Source: Pectobacterium carotovorum
GTDB taxonomy: Bacteria; Pseudomonadota; Gammaproteobacteria; Enterobacterales; Enterobacteriaceae
Direction: 5' to 3'
Length of the DNA stretch: 64,000 nt
NCBI RefSeq assembly: GCF_900129615.1
Contig: NZ_FQWI01000004.1
Coordinates: 186,001 to 250,000, forward strand
Shown: one piece after another, positions 7,412 through 17,313 of the stretch
How positions within the stretch are numbered: the first letter of the stretch is position 1
Layout: each line of letters begins with the position of its first letter
Made by a program: the position numbers and the translations under genes
The notes under the pieces: model-generated
Seen by the model: the letters and a program-made list of their open reading frames with translations, nothing else
Told to the model about the DNA's origin: nothing
Database searches by the model: none

Positions 7412-8290
7412 ATGAAACGTTCACTGTTAGCTATTGCGTTATCCGGCCTGCTGCTTAGCCCACTGGCGATGGCAAAGAACCTTGATGTTGTCGCCAGCTT
7501 TTCCGTACTTGGCGATATGGTCAGCCACATCGGCGGCGATCGCGTTACCGTGACCGATCTGGTGAAGCCCAATGGCGATCCGCATGAGTTTGAACCATCT
7601 CCGAAAGACAGCAAAACGCTGGCTAACGCCGATCTGGTTTTCGTTAACGGGCTGGGGCTGGAAGGGTGGATCGATCGACTGGTCACCGCCTCCGGCTACC
7701 GTGGTGAGGTCATCACAGCATCAAACGGAATTGAAACACGCTCGATGGTGGAAGACGGAAAAACCGAAACCGATCCGCATGCCTGGAACAGCATGAGCAA
7801 CGGCGTGGTCTACGCGCATAACATCGTCAATGCGTTGGTTAAAGCCGATCCAACGAATGCCGATTACTATCGTCAGCAGGGTGACACCTACATCAAACAG
7901 CTACAGGGACTGGATAGTTACGCGAAGAAGACGTTCGCCGCCATCCCGCCAGAAAAACGTAAAGTGCTGACCAGCCATGATGCGTTCGGCTATTTCGGCC
8001 AGGCCTACGGCGTGACGTTCCTGTCGCCAGTGGGCTACTCTACCGAGTCGGAAGCCAGCAGCAAAAAAGTGGCCTCGCTGATTAAGCAAATCAAACAAGA
8101 GAAGGTGAAAAGCTACTTCATCGAAAACCAGACCGATGGACGTCTGGTGAAGCAAATCGCGACGGCCAGCGGCGCGCAGCCCGGTGGTGAACTGTACCCG
8201 GAAGCGCTGACCGATGCATCCGGCCCCGCGTCAACCTACACGGCCGCGTTTAAGCACAACGTCGATACCCTCGCCGCCAGTATGAAGTAA
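7412..8290 (+). CDS. Metal ABC transporter periplasmic binding protein (cluster A-I)
   Basis: A 292-residue binding protein with a signal peptide cut after AMA (residue 21). Metal ligands are readable: H58 in GDPHEFEPSP, H123 in TDPHAWNS, an acidic residue in STESEASS (E212 or E214) and D268 in LTDASGP. This His-His-Glu-Asp set is typical of PsaA/YfeA-like manganese, iron or zinc binders rather than the three-His set and His-rich loop of ZnuA. The Zur-type promoter box nevertheless points to zinc. GAGGG 5 bases before ATG supports the start. A perfect 12-bp hairpin follows the stop. Confidence 0.85.
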   Translation: MKRSLLAIALSGLLLSPLAMAKNLDVVASFSVLGDMVSHIGGDRVTVTDLVKPNGDPHEFEPSPKDSKTLANADLVFVNGLGLEGWIDRLVTASGYRGEVITASNGIETRSMVEDGKTETDPHAWNSMSNGVVYAHNIVNALVKADPTNADYYRQQGDTYIKQLQGLDSYAKKTFAAIPPEKRKVLTSHDAFGYFGQAYGVTFLSPVGYSTESEASSKKVASLIKQIKQEKVKSYFIENQTDGRLVKQIATASGAQPGGELYPEALTDASGPASTYTAAFKHNVDTLAASMK

Positions 8291-8296
8291 ACCCCA

Positions 8297-8326
8297 TTCC
8301 TGCCAGTGTTACATCACTGGCAGGAA
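8297..8326 (+). terminator. Hairpin after metal ABC operon
   Basis: A perfect 12-bp stem (TTCCTGCCAGTG / CACTGGCAGGAA) with a 6-base loop begins 7 bases after the stop codon. There is no T-run, so termination is likely but may be incomplete or the hairpin may mainly protect the 3' end. Confidence 0.5.
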
Positions 8327-8396
8327 CCCTCTCTCTGCCCGCCGTCTGGAAAAAATTCACTACACTTAAGAAACACCATCTTTTATGGGAGTGCTT

Positions 8397-8867
8397 ATGA
8401 CATCGCAATCTTTCAACAGCAACGGGTTAAGCCAGAAACTTCGCGGGCTATGGTTTCTGGAATCCTTCATTGATGTACTGGATGACGGCAACGTGGTTTA
8501 CATGATGGGAGAAGGAGCGACGGGCTATATCCACTATACCGACGATAACTGGATGACGGTGCAAATCATGGGCAGCGACAGACAGCCCTACGATACGGGC
8601 ATCATGACCGGCGGCTCGGATCAACAGCTGATACAGGCTGCTGCCACCTACTTCGCCTATGCAGGCCGTTATGAAACCAATGACGCAGCGCAGACCGTTA
8701 CGCACTATCTGGATTATTGCCTCATTCCAAACTGGATTGGCTCCAGCCAACTGCGCTATGCGCAGTTCAGTGAAAACGACACGCGTCTCTCTTTGACAAC
8801 GGATCCGATGACGTTCAACGGCGTGGTTCATAAACCCGAACTCAACTGGCGGCGGCAGTCGGCCTGA
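8397..8867 (+). CDS. Lipocalin-like domain protein
   Basis: A 156-residue protein without signal peptide, resembling the lipocalin-like family in which a small beta-barrel begins GLWFLESF and ends with the W-R region ELNWRRQ. Family members are found next to regulators and small-molecule enzymes and their ligands are mostly unknown. ATG 8397 is preferred because GGGAG lies 5 bases upstream; an ATG 12 bases earlier would include that site. It is monocistronic and its stop overlaps a short inverted repeat (CCTGAC/GTCAGG, 8862-8881). Confidence 0.65.
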   Translation: MTSQSFNSNGLSQKLRGLWFLESFIDVLDDGNVVYMMGEGATGYIHYTDDNWMTVQIMGSDRQPYDTGIMTGGSDQQLIQAAATYFAYAGRYETNDAAQTVTHYLDYCLIPNWIGSSQLRYAQFSENDTRLSLTTDPMTFNGVVHKPELNWRRQSA

Positions 8868-8893
8868 CACAACGCGTCAGGCACAAACCCCGC

Positions 8894-9709
8894 TTACACC
8901 AGCGTCAGATTGAACGTTTTGCCTTTCAGCTCCGTTTGCGCCTCGGGTGCTAACGCGCTATCGGTGATGATATCGGTGAGTTCCGACAGGGGCGTGACGC
9001 AGAACAACGAATACGCACCGTATTTACTGCTGTCGGCCAGCAATATCCGGCGGCTGGCATTCGCACCGAGATCTTGTTTTATGCCCGCTTTCTCTTCCGT
9101 CGGCGTGGTAACGCCTTTGTCCAGACTCCACGAGTTGCAGCTGATAAACGCGATATCGGGGTAAATGCTGCGTAACAGACGGCGGCCATGTTCGCCGATG
9201 CAGGACTGACTGCTGTCATCAATACGTCCACCGATAATCGTCACTTCGATCTGCTTGAACTCAGACAAAAACAGCGCAATTTGCAAATCGGCGGTAATCA
9301 CACGCAGCGGCAAATGCGTCAGGTTTCGCGCCAGCTCCAGCATGGTCGTTCCCGCATCCAGCACCACCGCGCTGCCCGGTTTAACCAGCGTCGCGGCATA
9401 GCGGGCTATCGCCTGCTTCTCCTGAAGGCTACGATGTAATTTCTCATTCGTGGTCGGCTGGGAAGGAATAAAACGATTGAGCGTCACGCCGCCATGACTG
9501 CGGCTAATCACGCCCTGCTCATCCAGTTTGATCAAATCACGACGAATCGTCGCTGGGGAAGCGTCGATCACGGACACCAATTCATCTACCGTCACCAGAT
9601 TATGGCTTTTCAGGTAATCCATAATCTGATCAAGACGGCTCTGCCCTTTTACTTTATCCCCGCTCATGCGGAAAGCATCAGTTAATGTAGGATCCACGGC
9701 GATATCCAT
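8894..9709 (-). CDS. DeoR-family transcriptional regulator
   Basis: A 271-residue repressor with an N-terminal DeoR helix-turn-helix ([31 protein letters not shown], residues ~39-69, with the typical SPATIRRDL recognition helix) and the C-terminal sugar-phosphate sensing domain ([26 protein letters not shown]). It is downstream of and co-oriented with pdxA2 and dtnK, matching the YgbI-like regulators linked to D-threonate or related four-carbon acid catabolism. An internal ATG at 9667 is an alternative start. It likely binds the direct repeats upstream of dtnK (inference). Confidence 0.85.
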   Translation of the reverse strand: MDIAVDPTLTDAFRMSGDKVKGQSRLDQIMDYLKSHNLVTVDELVSVIDASPATIRRDLIKLDEQGVISRSHGGVTLNRFIPSQPTTNEKLHRSLQEKQAIARYAATLVKPGSAVVLDAGTTMLELARNLTHLPLRVITADLQIALFLSEFKQIEVTIIGGRIDDSSQSCIGEHGRRLLRSIYPDIAFISCNSWSLDKGVTTPTEEKAGIKQDLGANASRRILLADSSKYGAYSLFCVTPLSELTDIITDSALAPEAQTELKGKTFNLTLV

Positions 9710-9852
9710 CTTGCTGTTGTCGAGTTATTTTACATTGTTGGTTCTTGATTGCAGGATACCAGAAACCTTCCCGAACGCGGGAAGGAAGATATCCTGCAAT
9801 GTGCACTGTAGCTTAAAAAACCGTGCTATCAACCGTGATGGGTTACTGCCAA

Positions 9853-10833
9853 TCAGGCCAGTTGCATGGCGAGCTGGATAGAGATCGCCATACTTTCTGA
9901 CTTCGCTTTCCCTGTCCAGGCAATATCAAACGCCGTACCGTGGTCAGCAGAGGTGCGGATGAACGGCAATCCGGCAGTGATATTTACCCCATCATAGAAG
10001 CCCAGCAGCTTAAGCGGAATGTGGCCCTGATCGTGATACATCGCCACTACCATGTCGTACTGGCCTTCATACGCCTGCAAATAGACGGTATCCGGCGGGC
10101 ATGGGCCATAGACATCAATGCCTTTAGCTTTCATGGCTTCAACCGATGGCGACACGATGGTGATCTCTTCATCACCAAACAGGCCATTCTCGCCCGCATG
10201 CGGGTTAACCCCGGCAACGGCGATACGCGGGTGAGTAAAACCAACGCGCTTGAGGAAGACATCCGCCATCTCGATCACCGTTTCCACGCGATCGCGGTTC
10301 AGCGTATCCAGGAATTTACGCAGCGCGATGTGCGTTGAAACATGGATCACCTTCAACTTATCGGTATACAGCACCATCGCATAGTCGCGGCTGTTGGTCA
10401 GCTTCGCCAGCAGTTCGGTATGGCCCGGATAGAGGTGGCCTGCCGAGTGCAGCGCTTCTTTATTCAGCGGCGCGGTGGCAATCGCATGGACTTCACCCGC
10501 CATCGCCAGCGCGGTCGCTTTCTTGATGCAGCGGTAAGCTAAATCGCCCGCCTGCGCCTGAACAACGCCAGGCTTCAGCGCCTGAGGATCTTCCAGCGGC
10601 TCATCAATCATGTTGATGACGCCCGGTGCGAAGACCGCGTCAGCCGGTTTATCAATAATTTTCAGCTCTACGGCTGGCACGATATTCAGCGCCAGAATAC
10701 GTCGCATCGTCTGTACGCAGCCCACCACCACGGCGGATGCGCCGGAAAGCTCGCCTTCGGCCAGCGATTTGATAATAATTTCCGGTCCAATCCCTGCCGG
10801 ATCACCCATCGTTACCGCAATAATTTTACTCAC
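9853..10833 (-). CDS. pdxA2: 4-phospho-D-threonate/D-erythronate dehydrogenase (PdxA2)
   Basis: A 326-residue NAD-dependent dehydrogenase of the PdxA family: [12 protein letters not shown] near the N-terminus, and metal-binding histidines in [13 protein letters not shown] and [11 protein letters not shown]. PdxA2 enzymes oxidise and decarboxylate 4-phospho-D-threonate to dihydroxyacetone phosphate. The pairing with a DtnK-type kinase and the absence of pyridoxine genes favour PdxA2 over PdxA. GTG at 10833 has GAGGAGAAGG upstream and overlaps the kinase stop by 8 bases; longer readings into the kinase gene are not supported. Confidence 0.88.
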   Translation of the reverse strand: MSKIIAVTMGDPAGIGPEIIIKSLAEGELSGASAVVVGCVQTMRRILALNIVPAVELKIIDKPADAVFAPGVINMIDEPLEDPQALKPGVVQAQAGDLAYRCIKKATALAMAGEVHAIATAPLNKEALHSAGHLYPGHTELLAKLTNSRDYAMVLYTDKLKVIHVSTHIALRKFLDTLNRDRVETVIEMADVFLKRVGFTHPRIAVAGVNPHAGENGLFGDEEITIVSPSVEAMKAKGIDVYGPCPPDTVYLQAYEGQYDMVVAMYHDQGHIPLKLLGFYDGVNITAGLPFIRTSADHGTAFDIAWTGKAKSESMAISIQLAMQLA

Positions 10834-12154
10834 TGACCTTCTCCTCAATAAAACGTAAAACGTCGAGCAAAGTAGTTTCGTTGCCAAAACCCCCCGCTTT
10901 AGTCATCACAGGGGTCGTGCCGACAACGCTGTTCAGCAGGTATCCCCAGGGCACACAGGATGCGATTTGCCCCTTAATCTGAAAGCCAGTCGCGTCCAGT
11001 GCGGTTGCCACGGCAATCGCAATGTCACCACCGGATAAATACAGCCCACCCGGCAGACGCCGGTTAGCTCTGTCCGCCGTCAGGCTGTCTAGCGCCTGAA
11101 CAATATTGCGCGTAAGTTCCCCCAGATAGTGGCTGATCGTTTCGCCAAGCTGCTGTCGGCTAAGCCCAAGCTGCTGGCACCGCGCGTCAATCTCGAAGCG
11201 CTGATTTTCGTTATGACAGGTACGAATAATGCAGTGATTACCGTTCATCAGCGCCTTCACCGCGTCCTGACACTGAGATGCCATGACGGTGGACGAGTCG
11301 GGTGAAAAGAGTGCGTTGATATCAATCTCAACCAGCGTGACATCACTGCGCAGTCTGACGGCCGCAATCTGTTTTTGAGCAATATCGCTCATCGACCCGA
11401 CGACAGCCAGCAGCGGCCTTTCGGTCTTACGCGTAAAATTCTGCGTATTCGCCAGCGCTTCGCTCAGGCCTGCCGAACCGACCAGCAAGGGGCGAAATGG
11501 CAACGTTCTGGCGGCGTGAACGATATGTGTCAGATCGTCCTGCTCGTCGGTATCAAGAATAATCAGACGTACGCCATCGTCCGCCAGTTGCTGCAAACGG
11601 TCGGCTAAATTGTCCTGACGGACGTCATCAAGGTGTATTTCCGCCACGGCTAAAGCGGTTTGCTCTGCCAGACGCGCAGCGATAGAAGCAGAAGCCACCG
11701 GTGTTTTCGGGTCGCTGGCAAATTCCGTTTCGGTAAGCAGGCGACCATTCACCCAGACTTCACCTTTGCGGGTCACGCGCCCCAGCGTCGGGGACGCGGC
11801 AACAATCAGCGCGACGGGCACGCCTGCCGCAGACAGCGCAGCAGCCACTTCCGCCCCCAGATTTCCACGCAGCGTCGAGTCAATTTTCTTAATAATCCAG
11901 CCTTGTCCGCCGGCTGCCTGCCAGGCTGTAACCGCTTCTGCGGTACGTTGAGACGCCACGTCATCACGCGCCGCACGGCTATCGGTGTTGATCACCACCG
12001 CATCGCCCAGTAAATCCGCATGCAGTTTATTAACGTCAAATACGACGCTAACCCGCGCGCCATGCTGCGCCAGACCGACGCCCGCATCATTGGCACCCGT
12101 AAAGTCATCAGCGACTACTAATACCTGTTCTGCTGATTGCTGCACGTTTGACAT
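10826..12154 (-). CDS. dtnK: Four-carbon acid sugar kinase (D-threonate kinase, DtnK-like)
   Basis: A 442-residue DUF1537/four-carbon acid sugar kinase. The N-terminal motif [14 protein letters not shown] (residues ~13-26) and [10 protein letters not shown] (~97-106) and the C-terminal nucleotide-binding GGDIA and GGFGNETTL segments are present. It phosphorylates D-threonate or D-erythronate for PdxA2, whose gene overlaps its end. The gene is divergent from the Fe-alcohol dehydrogenase operon, so the two catabolic units share a regulatory region. Substrate assignment follows the kinase/PdxA2 pairing. Confidence 0.88.
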   Translation of the reverse strand: MSNVQQSAEQVLVVADDFTGANDAGVGLAQHGARVSVVFDVNKLHADLLGDAVVINTDSRAARDDVASQRTAEAVTAWQAAGGQGWIIKKIDSTLRGNLGAEVAAALSAAGVPVALIVAASPTLGRVTRKGEVWVNGRLLTETEFASDPKTPVASASIAARLAEQTALAVAEIHLDDVRQDNLADRLQQLADDGVRLIILDTDEQDDLTHIVHAARTLPFRPLLVGSAGLSEALANTQNFTRKTERPLLAVVGSMSDIAQKQIAAVRLRSDVTLVEIDINALFSPDSSTVMASQCQDAVKALMNGNHCIIRTCHNENQRFEIDARCQQLGLSRQQLGETISHYLGELTRNIVQALDSLTADRANRRLPGGLYLSGGDIAIAVATALDATGFQIKGQIASCVPWGYLLNSVVGTTPVMTKAGGFGNETTLLDVLRFIEEKVSE

Positions 12155-12186
12155 ACCTCATCCCCGGTTCATGATTACCTGATAAT

Positions 12187-12230
12187 GATTATATTGAATC
12201 ACATTTGATTATATGTGAGCAATATCAAAT
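12187..12230. promoter_or_regulatory. Operator/CRP region between dtnK and Fe-ADH
   Basis: Two direct repeats of GATTATAT (12187-12194 and 12207-12214), 20 bp apart, lie about 35-60 bp upstream of dtnK. They overlap a near-consensus CRP site TGTGAGCAATATCAAA (12214-12229). The repeats suit a DeoR-type repressor that binds helically phased sites; the assignment is inference. Confidence 0.45.
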
Positions 12231-12390
12231 TATTTAAAAGGAATTTCACCTATAAATTATCACCACGATGTGGCAAATGGCGTTTCTGCGTGATGAGAAC
12301 CACGCTATTTGACTGAAAGTAATCACCATCGCAACCATTATCATCATAGCGATAACGCTCTGGCGAAAGAGAAAAGGCAAGGTAATAAGC

Positions 12391-13527
12391 ATGAACATCA
12401 ATAGCACTATCCTCAGCGGTTACCGGGTACTTCAGGACATTAGTCACCTGTTGGCAGGGAAACAGCACGTTTTATTTGTCACCGACAAAAACATCGTCGG
12501 GCTGCCTGACGTTCAGGCGCTGATCGCACAAGTTAAGCAAGCCGTTCCGCAGGTTCTGTTGGTTGATAATGTTCCTGCCGAGCCAAGCCAGCACGACGTC
12601 GCCCAGATACTGAGCCAGCTCAATCAAATCCAAACCGATCTGGTCATCGGCGTAGGCGGTGGCAGCGTACTGGACGTTGCCAAACTGCTTTCCGTGCTGT
12701 GCGCGGGCGATGACGCCGTCACGCTGGATAGCCTGTTGGCAGGAGAGAAACCGACTCGCCGCACGACATCACTGTTGATCCCGACCACAGCAGGAACCGG
12801 CTCAGAAGCCACGCCGAATGCCATTCTGGCGATCCCGGAAAAAGAGACCAAAGTCGGCATTATTACGCCGGTGATGCTGCCGGATTACGTTGCGCTGGTG
12901 CCGGAGCTGACCATCAGCATGCCGTCGCATATCGCCGCTTCAACGGGTATCGATGCACTCTGCCACCTGATCGAGTGCTTCACTTCGACGATCGCCAACC
13001 CAGTGAGCGACAACTACGCGCTGATTGGCCTGAAAAAGCTGTTTGCCAACCTCGAAACCTCCGTGCGCGAGCCGAGCAATATGGAAGCCAAACTGAACAT
13101 GCTGTGGGCGTCCTATTACGGTGGTGCTGCTATTGCCCACTCCGGTACGCATCTGGTTCACGCCATGTCTTACCCGCTGGGCGGCAAGTACCACATCCCG
13201 CACGGCGTGGCGAACGCCATCCTGCTCGCCCCTTGCATGCATTTCGTGCAGGACGCCGCACAGGACAAATTCGCACAGGCGTATGACCTGCTGCCGGATG
13301 CCGATCTGACGCTCAGTACGGCGGAAAAAGCGCAGGCGCTGGTGACCTACTTCAGCGAATTGGTTAAACGACTCAATCTGCCTAACACCTTACAGCAACT
13401 CGGTGTGGAAAAAGACCACCTGCCGTACCTGGTTGATGCCGCGTTACAGGTTCAGCGCCTGATGAAAAACGTGCCGACACAGGTCAGCGCCGACGATGTC
13501 CGTGAGGTTTATCTGACCCTGTTTTAA
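12391..13527 (+). CDS. Iron-containing (group III) alcohol dehydrogenase
   Basis: A 378-residue dehydrogenase. The NAD(P)-binding VIGVGGGSVLDVAKLL (~residues 85-100), TTAGTGSEAT, and the metal ligands in STGIDALCHLIE and HAMSYPLGGKYHIPHG are all present. It would oxidise a sugar alcohol or reduce an aldehyde such as that released by the aldolase encoded next. It is the first gene of a six-gene same-strand run and is separated by about 235 bp from the divergent dtnK. Substrate not predictable from sequence. Confidence 0.85.
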   Translation: MNINSTILSGYRVLQDISHLLAGKQHVLFVTDKNIVGLPDVQALIAQVKQAVPQVLLVDNVPAEPSQHDVAQILSQLNQIQTDLVIGVGGGSVLDVAKLLSVLCAGDDAVTLDSLLAGEKPTRRTTSLLIPTTAGTGSEATPNAILAIPEKETKVGIITPVMLPDYVALVPELTISMPSHIAASTGIDALCHLIECFTSTIANPVSDNYALIGLKKLFANLETSVREPSNMEAKLNMLWASYYGGAAIAHSGTHLVHAMSYPLGGKYHIPHGVANAILLAPCMHFVQDAAQDKFAQAYDLLPDADLTLSTAEKAQALVTYFSELVKRLNLPNTLQQLGVEKDHLPYLVDAALQVQRLMKNVPTQVSADDVREVYLTLF

Positions 13528-13595
13528 AGCGCGCGAGTTTAGGTAGAACGCTTTTAAATTTTCATCTTTTTGATTACGTGTCACGAGGAAGAACA

Positions 13596-14480
13596 ATGAG
13601 TAAAAATATTACCGGCGTCCTGACCGCCATCGTCACGCCGTTTGATAACCAGGGCGAATTTAACCCCGCTGCCATGCGTCTTCAGGTTCAGCGCCAGATG
13701 CGCTATGGCAACGGTATTTTCTGTAACGGCACCAACGGTGAGTTTTTCGTTCTGCACACCGATGAGAAAGTCGCCGTCACGGAAACCTGCGTTGATGAAG
13801 TTGCCGGAAAAGTGCCGGTTGTCGGCCACATCGGTGAAATCTCCACGCGGGAAACCATCAAGCTCGGCAAGCGCATCGCCGCGCTGGGTGTCGATGCCGT
13901 TTCGGTCATCACCCCGTATTTCATCCCACTCAAACAGGAAGAACTGATCGCCCACTACACCGCCGTCGCCGATGCGCTGACTGTGCCGGTGTTTCTCTAC
14001 AACATTCCTGCACGCACGGGGAATACGCTGGCACCGGAAACCGTCCGCACGCTGGCGGATCACCCGAACATCATCGGCATCAAAGACAGCGCAGGCAGCT
14101 ATGAAAGCCTGAGCGGCTATGTGCAAGCGGTGAAAGGTGTACAGGGTTTTAACGTATTGAATGGCCCAGACTCGCTCATTCACCAGGGCTTTGTTGACGG
14201 CTGCTCCGCCTGTATTTCCGGGCTGGCTAACGTGGCTCCGGAACCGATCAGCCAGATTTGGCACCGCTTCAACGCGGGTGACATCGAAGGCTCTCGTCAG
14301 GCACAAGAACAGGTTGCCGAATTGCGTAAGACACTGTACGCCATCGCGTTCTCACCGGCTGTGGTGAAAAAAGCGCTGGCAATCATGGGCGAAGATGTCG
14401 GCGTCAGCCGCTATCCGATCCAGTTTTCCGCACAGGATGAAGACAACATCCGCAACATACTTAGTCAATTCTCGCAGTAA
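13596..14480 (+). CDS. Dihydrodipicolinate synthase/N-acetylneuraminate lyase family aldolase
   Basis: A 294-residue class I aldolase. The pyruvate-binding motif appears as NGTNGEF (residues 44-50), the catalytic tyrosine is Y135 in VFLYNIPARTG and the Schiff-base lysine is K163 in IGIKDSAG. The family makes or breaks pyruvate-aldehyde bonds in DHDPS, NanA and 2-keto-3-deoxy acid aldolases. A normal dapA would not sit in a transporter operon, so this is probably a catabolic 2-keto-3-deoxy sugar acid or nonulosonate aldolase. ATG 13596 follows GAGGAAG; upstream ATG-like codons are not needed. Confidence 0.85.
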   Translation: MSKNITGVLTAIVTPFDNQGEFNPAAMRLQVQRQMRYGNGIFCNGTNGEFFVLHTDEKVAVTETCVDEVAGKVPVVGHIGEISTRETIKLGKRIAALGVDAVSVITPYFIPLKQEELIAHYTAVADALTVPVFLYNIPARTGNTLAPETVRTLADHPNIIGIKDSAGSYESLSGYVQAVKGVQGFNVLNGPDSLIHQGFVDGCSACISGLANVAPEPISQIWHRFNAGDIEGSRQAQEQVAELRKTLYAIAFSPAVVKKALAIMGEDVGVSRYPIQFSAQDEDNIRNILSQFSQ

Positions 14481-14518
14481 CAGAGAAATATCAATTTCCA
14501 CTTATAGGCCGAGAAGAT

Positions 14519-15934
14519 ATGAACCATTTTAACTTAACTGACACCCTCATAATCGTTGGGATGATTGTGTTTTATATCGCATTCACCTCATGGTTAACCT
14601 ACAAGCTCCGCAGTAAATCGAACACCGAATTCATGGAAGGCTCACGCGCGCTGCCGGCGTTTATCGTCGGTATCCTGCTGATGACCGAGTTCATCGGTGC
14701 CAAATCCACCATCGGTACGGCGCAGTCCGCCTTTGAGAACGGCTTTGCCGCATCCTGGTCAGTCATTGGTGCCGCCATCGGTTTCCCGCTGTTTGGTATG
14801 ATTCTGGTGAAGAAGATTTATAACACCGGGAAAATCACCATCTCCGGCGCGATTGCCGAGAAATACGGCACCAGCACCAAGAACATCATTTCGATCATCA
14901 TGATCTATGCACTGTTGCTGGTTAACGTGGGCAACTACGTCAGCGGCGCAGCAGCGATTGCCACCGTGTTGAAAGTCTCCCTGCCTGTCGCTGCGTTGAT
15001 CACCGCTGTCGTCAGTACCTTCTACTACTATTTCGGTGGCTTGAAAGGAACGGCCTACATCACGCTGATCCACAGCGCCGTGAAATACGCTGGCGTGATG
15101 ATCATTCTGTTCGTGGCATTGAAAATGACCGGCGGCTTCAAGCCAATGATCGAACAAATGCCGGATTACTACTGGACGTGGGACGGTAAACTCGGTGCCA
15201 GCACCATCTTCGCCTGGCTGATCGGGACCATCGGTTCTATCTTCTGTACGCAGTTCGTGATTCAGGCCATTTCATCAACGAAAGATGCCACCAGCGCCAA
15301 ACGTGCCACTTGGGTTGCCTTCTTCTTCTGTATGCCGATTGCGCTTGCTATCGCGGTCATCGGTGTCGCGGCGAAATTTGCTCACCCTGAAATCAACAGT
15401 CTGTACGCCATGCCTGTCTTCCTGCAAGACATGAACCCGTGGCTCGCCGGTCTGGTCACCACGTCACTGGTCGCGTCTATCTTCATCAGCGTGAGTATGG
15501 TGGCACTGGCTATCGTTTCCCTGCTGATTAAGGACTTCTACGTTCCTTACTGGAAACCGACGCCAGAAAAAGAGATGAAAATGACCCGAATCCTGTCGCT
15601 TGTCGTAGGTTTCGCGCCGCTCGTCTTCGTTCTGTTCGTTCCTGAAATCCTGAAGCTGTCGTTCTTTACCCGTGCTATTCGTCTGTCGATTTCTGTGGTA
15701 GCGGTGATTGCGTTCTATCTGCCGTTTTTCAACAGCGCACGCGGCGCAAACGCCAGCCTGATCTCAGCCTGCGTGGTCACCTCCATTTGGTATATTCTCG
15801 GCAACCCATACGGCATCGATAACATGTACGTCGCGTTGGTTACCCCAGCTATCGTCATGTTGATCGATCGCATGATTCCGAACAAAGCGAACAAAATCAA
15901 AATCTCTCCAACTGAAAATAAATCAGGAGCCTGA
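14519..15934 (+). CDS. Sodium:solute symporter (SSS family)
   Basis: A 471-residue inner-membrane protein with about 13 hydrophobic spans, showing SSS-family features: an early extended span (LIIVGMIVFYIAFTSWL), TEFIGAKSTIGTAQSAFENGF, and the GLKGTAYITLIHSAVKYAGV signature-like region near residues 175-195. It imports the operon's substrate with Na+. It lies 38 bases after the aldolase gene and 3 bases before the BNR gene. The closest functional parallels are sialic acid and sugar-acid symporters, but specificity is unknown. Confidence 0.85.
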   Translation: MNHFNLTDTLIIVGMIVFYIAFTSWLTYKLRSKSNTEFMEGSRALPAFIVGILLMTEFIGAKSTIGTAQSAFENGFAASWSVIGAAIGFPLFGMILVKKIYNTGKITISGAIAEKYGTSTKNIISIIMIYALLLVNVGNYVSGAAAIATVLKVSLPVAALITAVVSTFYYYFGGLKGTAYITLIHSAVKYAGVMIILFVALKMTGGFKPMIEQMPDYYWTWDGKLGASTIFAWLIGTIGSIFCTQFVIQAISSTKDATSAKRATWVAFFFCMPIALAIAVIGVAAKFAHPEINSLYAMPVFLQDMNPWLAGLVTTSLVASIFISVSMVALAIVSLLIKDFYVPYWKPTPEKEMKMTRILSLVVGFAPLVFVLFVPEILKLSFFTRAIRLSISVVAVIAFYLPFFNSARGANASLISACVVTSIWYILGNPYGIDNMYVALVTPAIVMLIDRMIPNKANKIKISPTENKSGA

Positions 15935-15937
15935 GTC

Positions 15938-17125
15938 ATGAGTAGCGAAACCATTACTGTGGAACGTAGCGGAAAAGTTCATCACGCAGAAGGCGATGCC
16001 GCGCGTCTGGATGCCTACATTCCATCGGAATGCCCGCAGAATCATGCGGCCAACCTGCTCCATCTGCCGAACGGCGATGTACTGTGCGTCTGGTTTGGCG
16101 GCACACAAGAAGGGATTGCGGATATCTCTATCTACATGTCCCGTCTGGTGAAAGGCAGCGATAGCTGGAGTAAAGCCGTTAGGTTGTCTGAAGATGCTAC
16201 GCGCTCCGAGCAGAATCCGGTTCTGTTCCTCGCGCCGGACAACGTGCTGTGGCTGCTGTACACCGCGCAGAAATCCGGTAATCAGGACACCGCGATTGTG
16301 CGCTACCGTCAGTCTACGGATTTCGGTGCCACCTGGGGCGAGATCGGCACGCTGCTCGATCAGCCGGGTACCTTCATCCGCCAGCCCATCACCGTGCTGG
16401 AAAATGGTGACTGGCTGCTGCCGGTGTTCTACTGCCGCGTTCAGCCGGGTGAGAAATGGGTCGGCAACGATGATGACAGCGCCGTGAAAATTTCCAGCGA
16501 TCAGGGGAAAACCTGGCAGGAATACCCGGTGCCAAACAGCACGGGCTGCGTGCATATGAACATCACCCCGCTGAAGGACAGCACGCTGCTAGCGCTGTAC
16601 CGCAGCCGCTGGGCGGACTTCATCTACCAAAGTCGTTCAACGGACGGCGGTAAAACCTGGTCAGATCCCGTGGCAACCGATTTGCCGAACAACAACTCGT
16701 CCATTCAGGTGACGACGCTGGAGAATGGCCATCTGGCGCTGGTGTTCAACCACATGAGCGCCGCCGATGCCACCGAGCGCCGTCTGTCGCTGTACGATGA
16801 AATCGAGGATGAAGAAGACAAAGCCAGCGATGCCAAAATGCCGGAAGTACAAGCCGGTGGTCGTAGCGCCTTCTGGGGTGCCCCGCGCGCGCCGATGACG
16901 CTCGCCATTTCGGAAGACGGCGGTAAGAGCTGGCCGTGGCAGCGCAATATCGAAGTGGGCGACGGTTATTGCATGACCAATAACTCCACGGAGAAGCTGA
17001 ACCGCGAGTTCTCTTACCCCAGCGTCAAGCAAGCGCAGGACGGTAAGCTGCACGTCGCGTTCACCTACTTCCGGCAGGCGATCAAGCACGTCGTGGTGAG
17101 CGAGGAGTGGGTCAAAGCGAACTAA
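15938..17125 (+). CDS. Cytoplasmic BNR/Asp-box (sialidase-fold) protein
   Basis: A 395-residue beta-propeller with four Asp boxes: STDFGATW, SSDQGKTW, STDGGKTW and SEDGGKSW. The N-terminus (NHAANLLHLPNGDVLCVWFGGTQEG) is conserved in a distinct group of sialidase-like proteins. There is no signal peptide, so it acts on imported material, unlike secreted sialidases, and I see no FRIP motif or arginine triad clearly enough to call it a neuraminidase. Alternatives are a rhamnosyl-glucuronate-type lyase or another oligosaccharide hydrolase of the same fold. Start codon follows TCAGGAGCC; coupled to the symporter gene. Confidence 0.75.
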   Translation: MSSETITVERSGKVHHAEGDAARLDAYIPSECPQNHAANLLHLPNGDVLCVWFGGTQEGIADISIYMSRLVKGSDSWSKAVRLSEDATRSEQNPVLFLAPDNVLWLLYTAQKSGNQDTAIVRYRQSTDFGATWGEIGTLLDQPGTFIRQPITVLENGDWLLPVFYCRVQPGEKWVGNDDDSAVKISSDQGKTWQEYPVPNSTGCVHMNITPLKDSTLLALYRSRWADFIYQSRSTDGGKTWSDPVATDLPNNNSSIQVTTLENGHLALVFNHMSAADATERRLSLYDEIEDEEDKASDAKMPEVQAGGRSAFWGAPRAPMTLAISEDGGKSWPWQRNIEVGDGYCMTNNSTEKLNREFSYPSVKQAQDGKLHVAFTYFRQAIKHVVVSEEWVKAN

Positions 17126-17170
17126 ACCGCGCGGCTTTTTTTCTCTTTATCAGCGGGGCCTCTCCCCCGC

Positions 17171-17297
<127 letters not shown>

Positions 17298-17313
17298 TAC
17301 CCGGGACACGATT

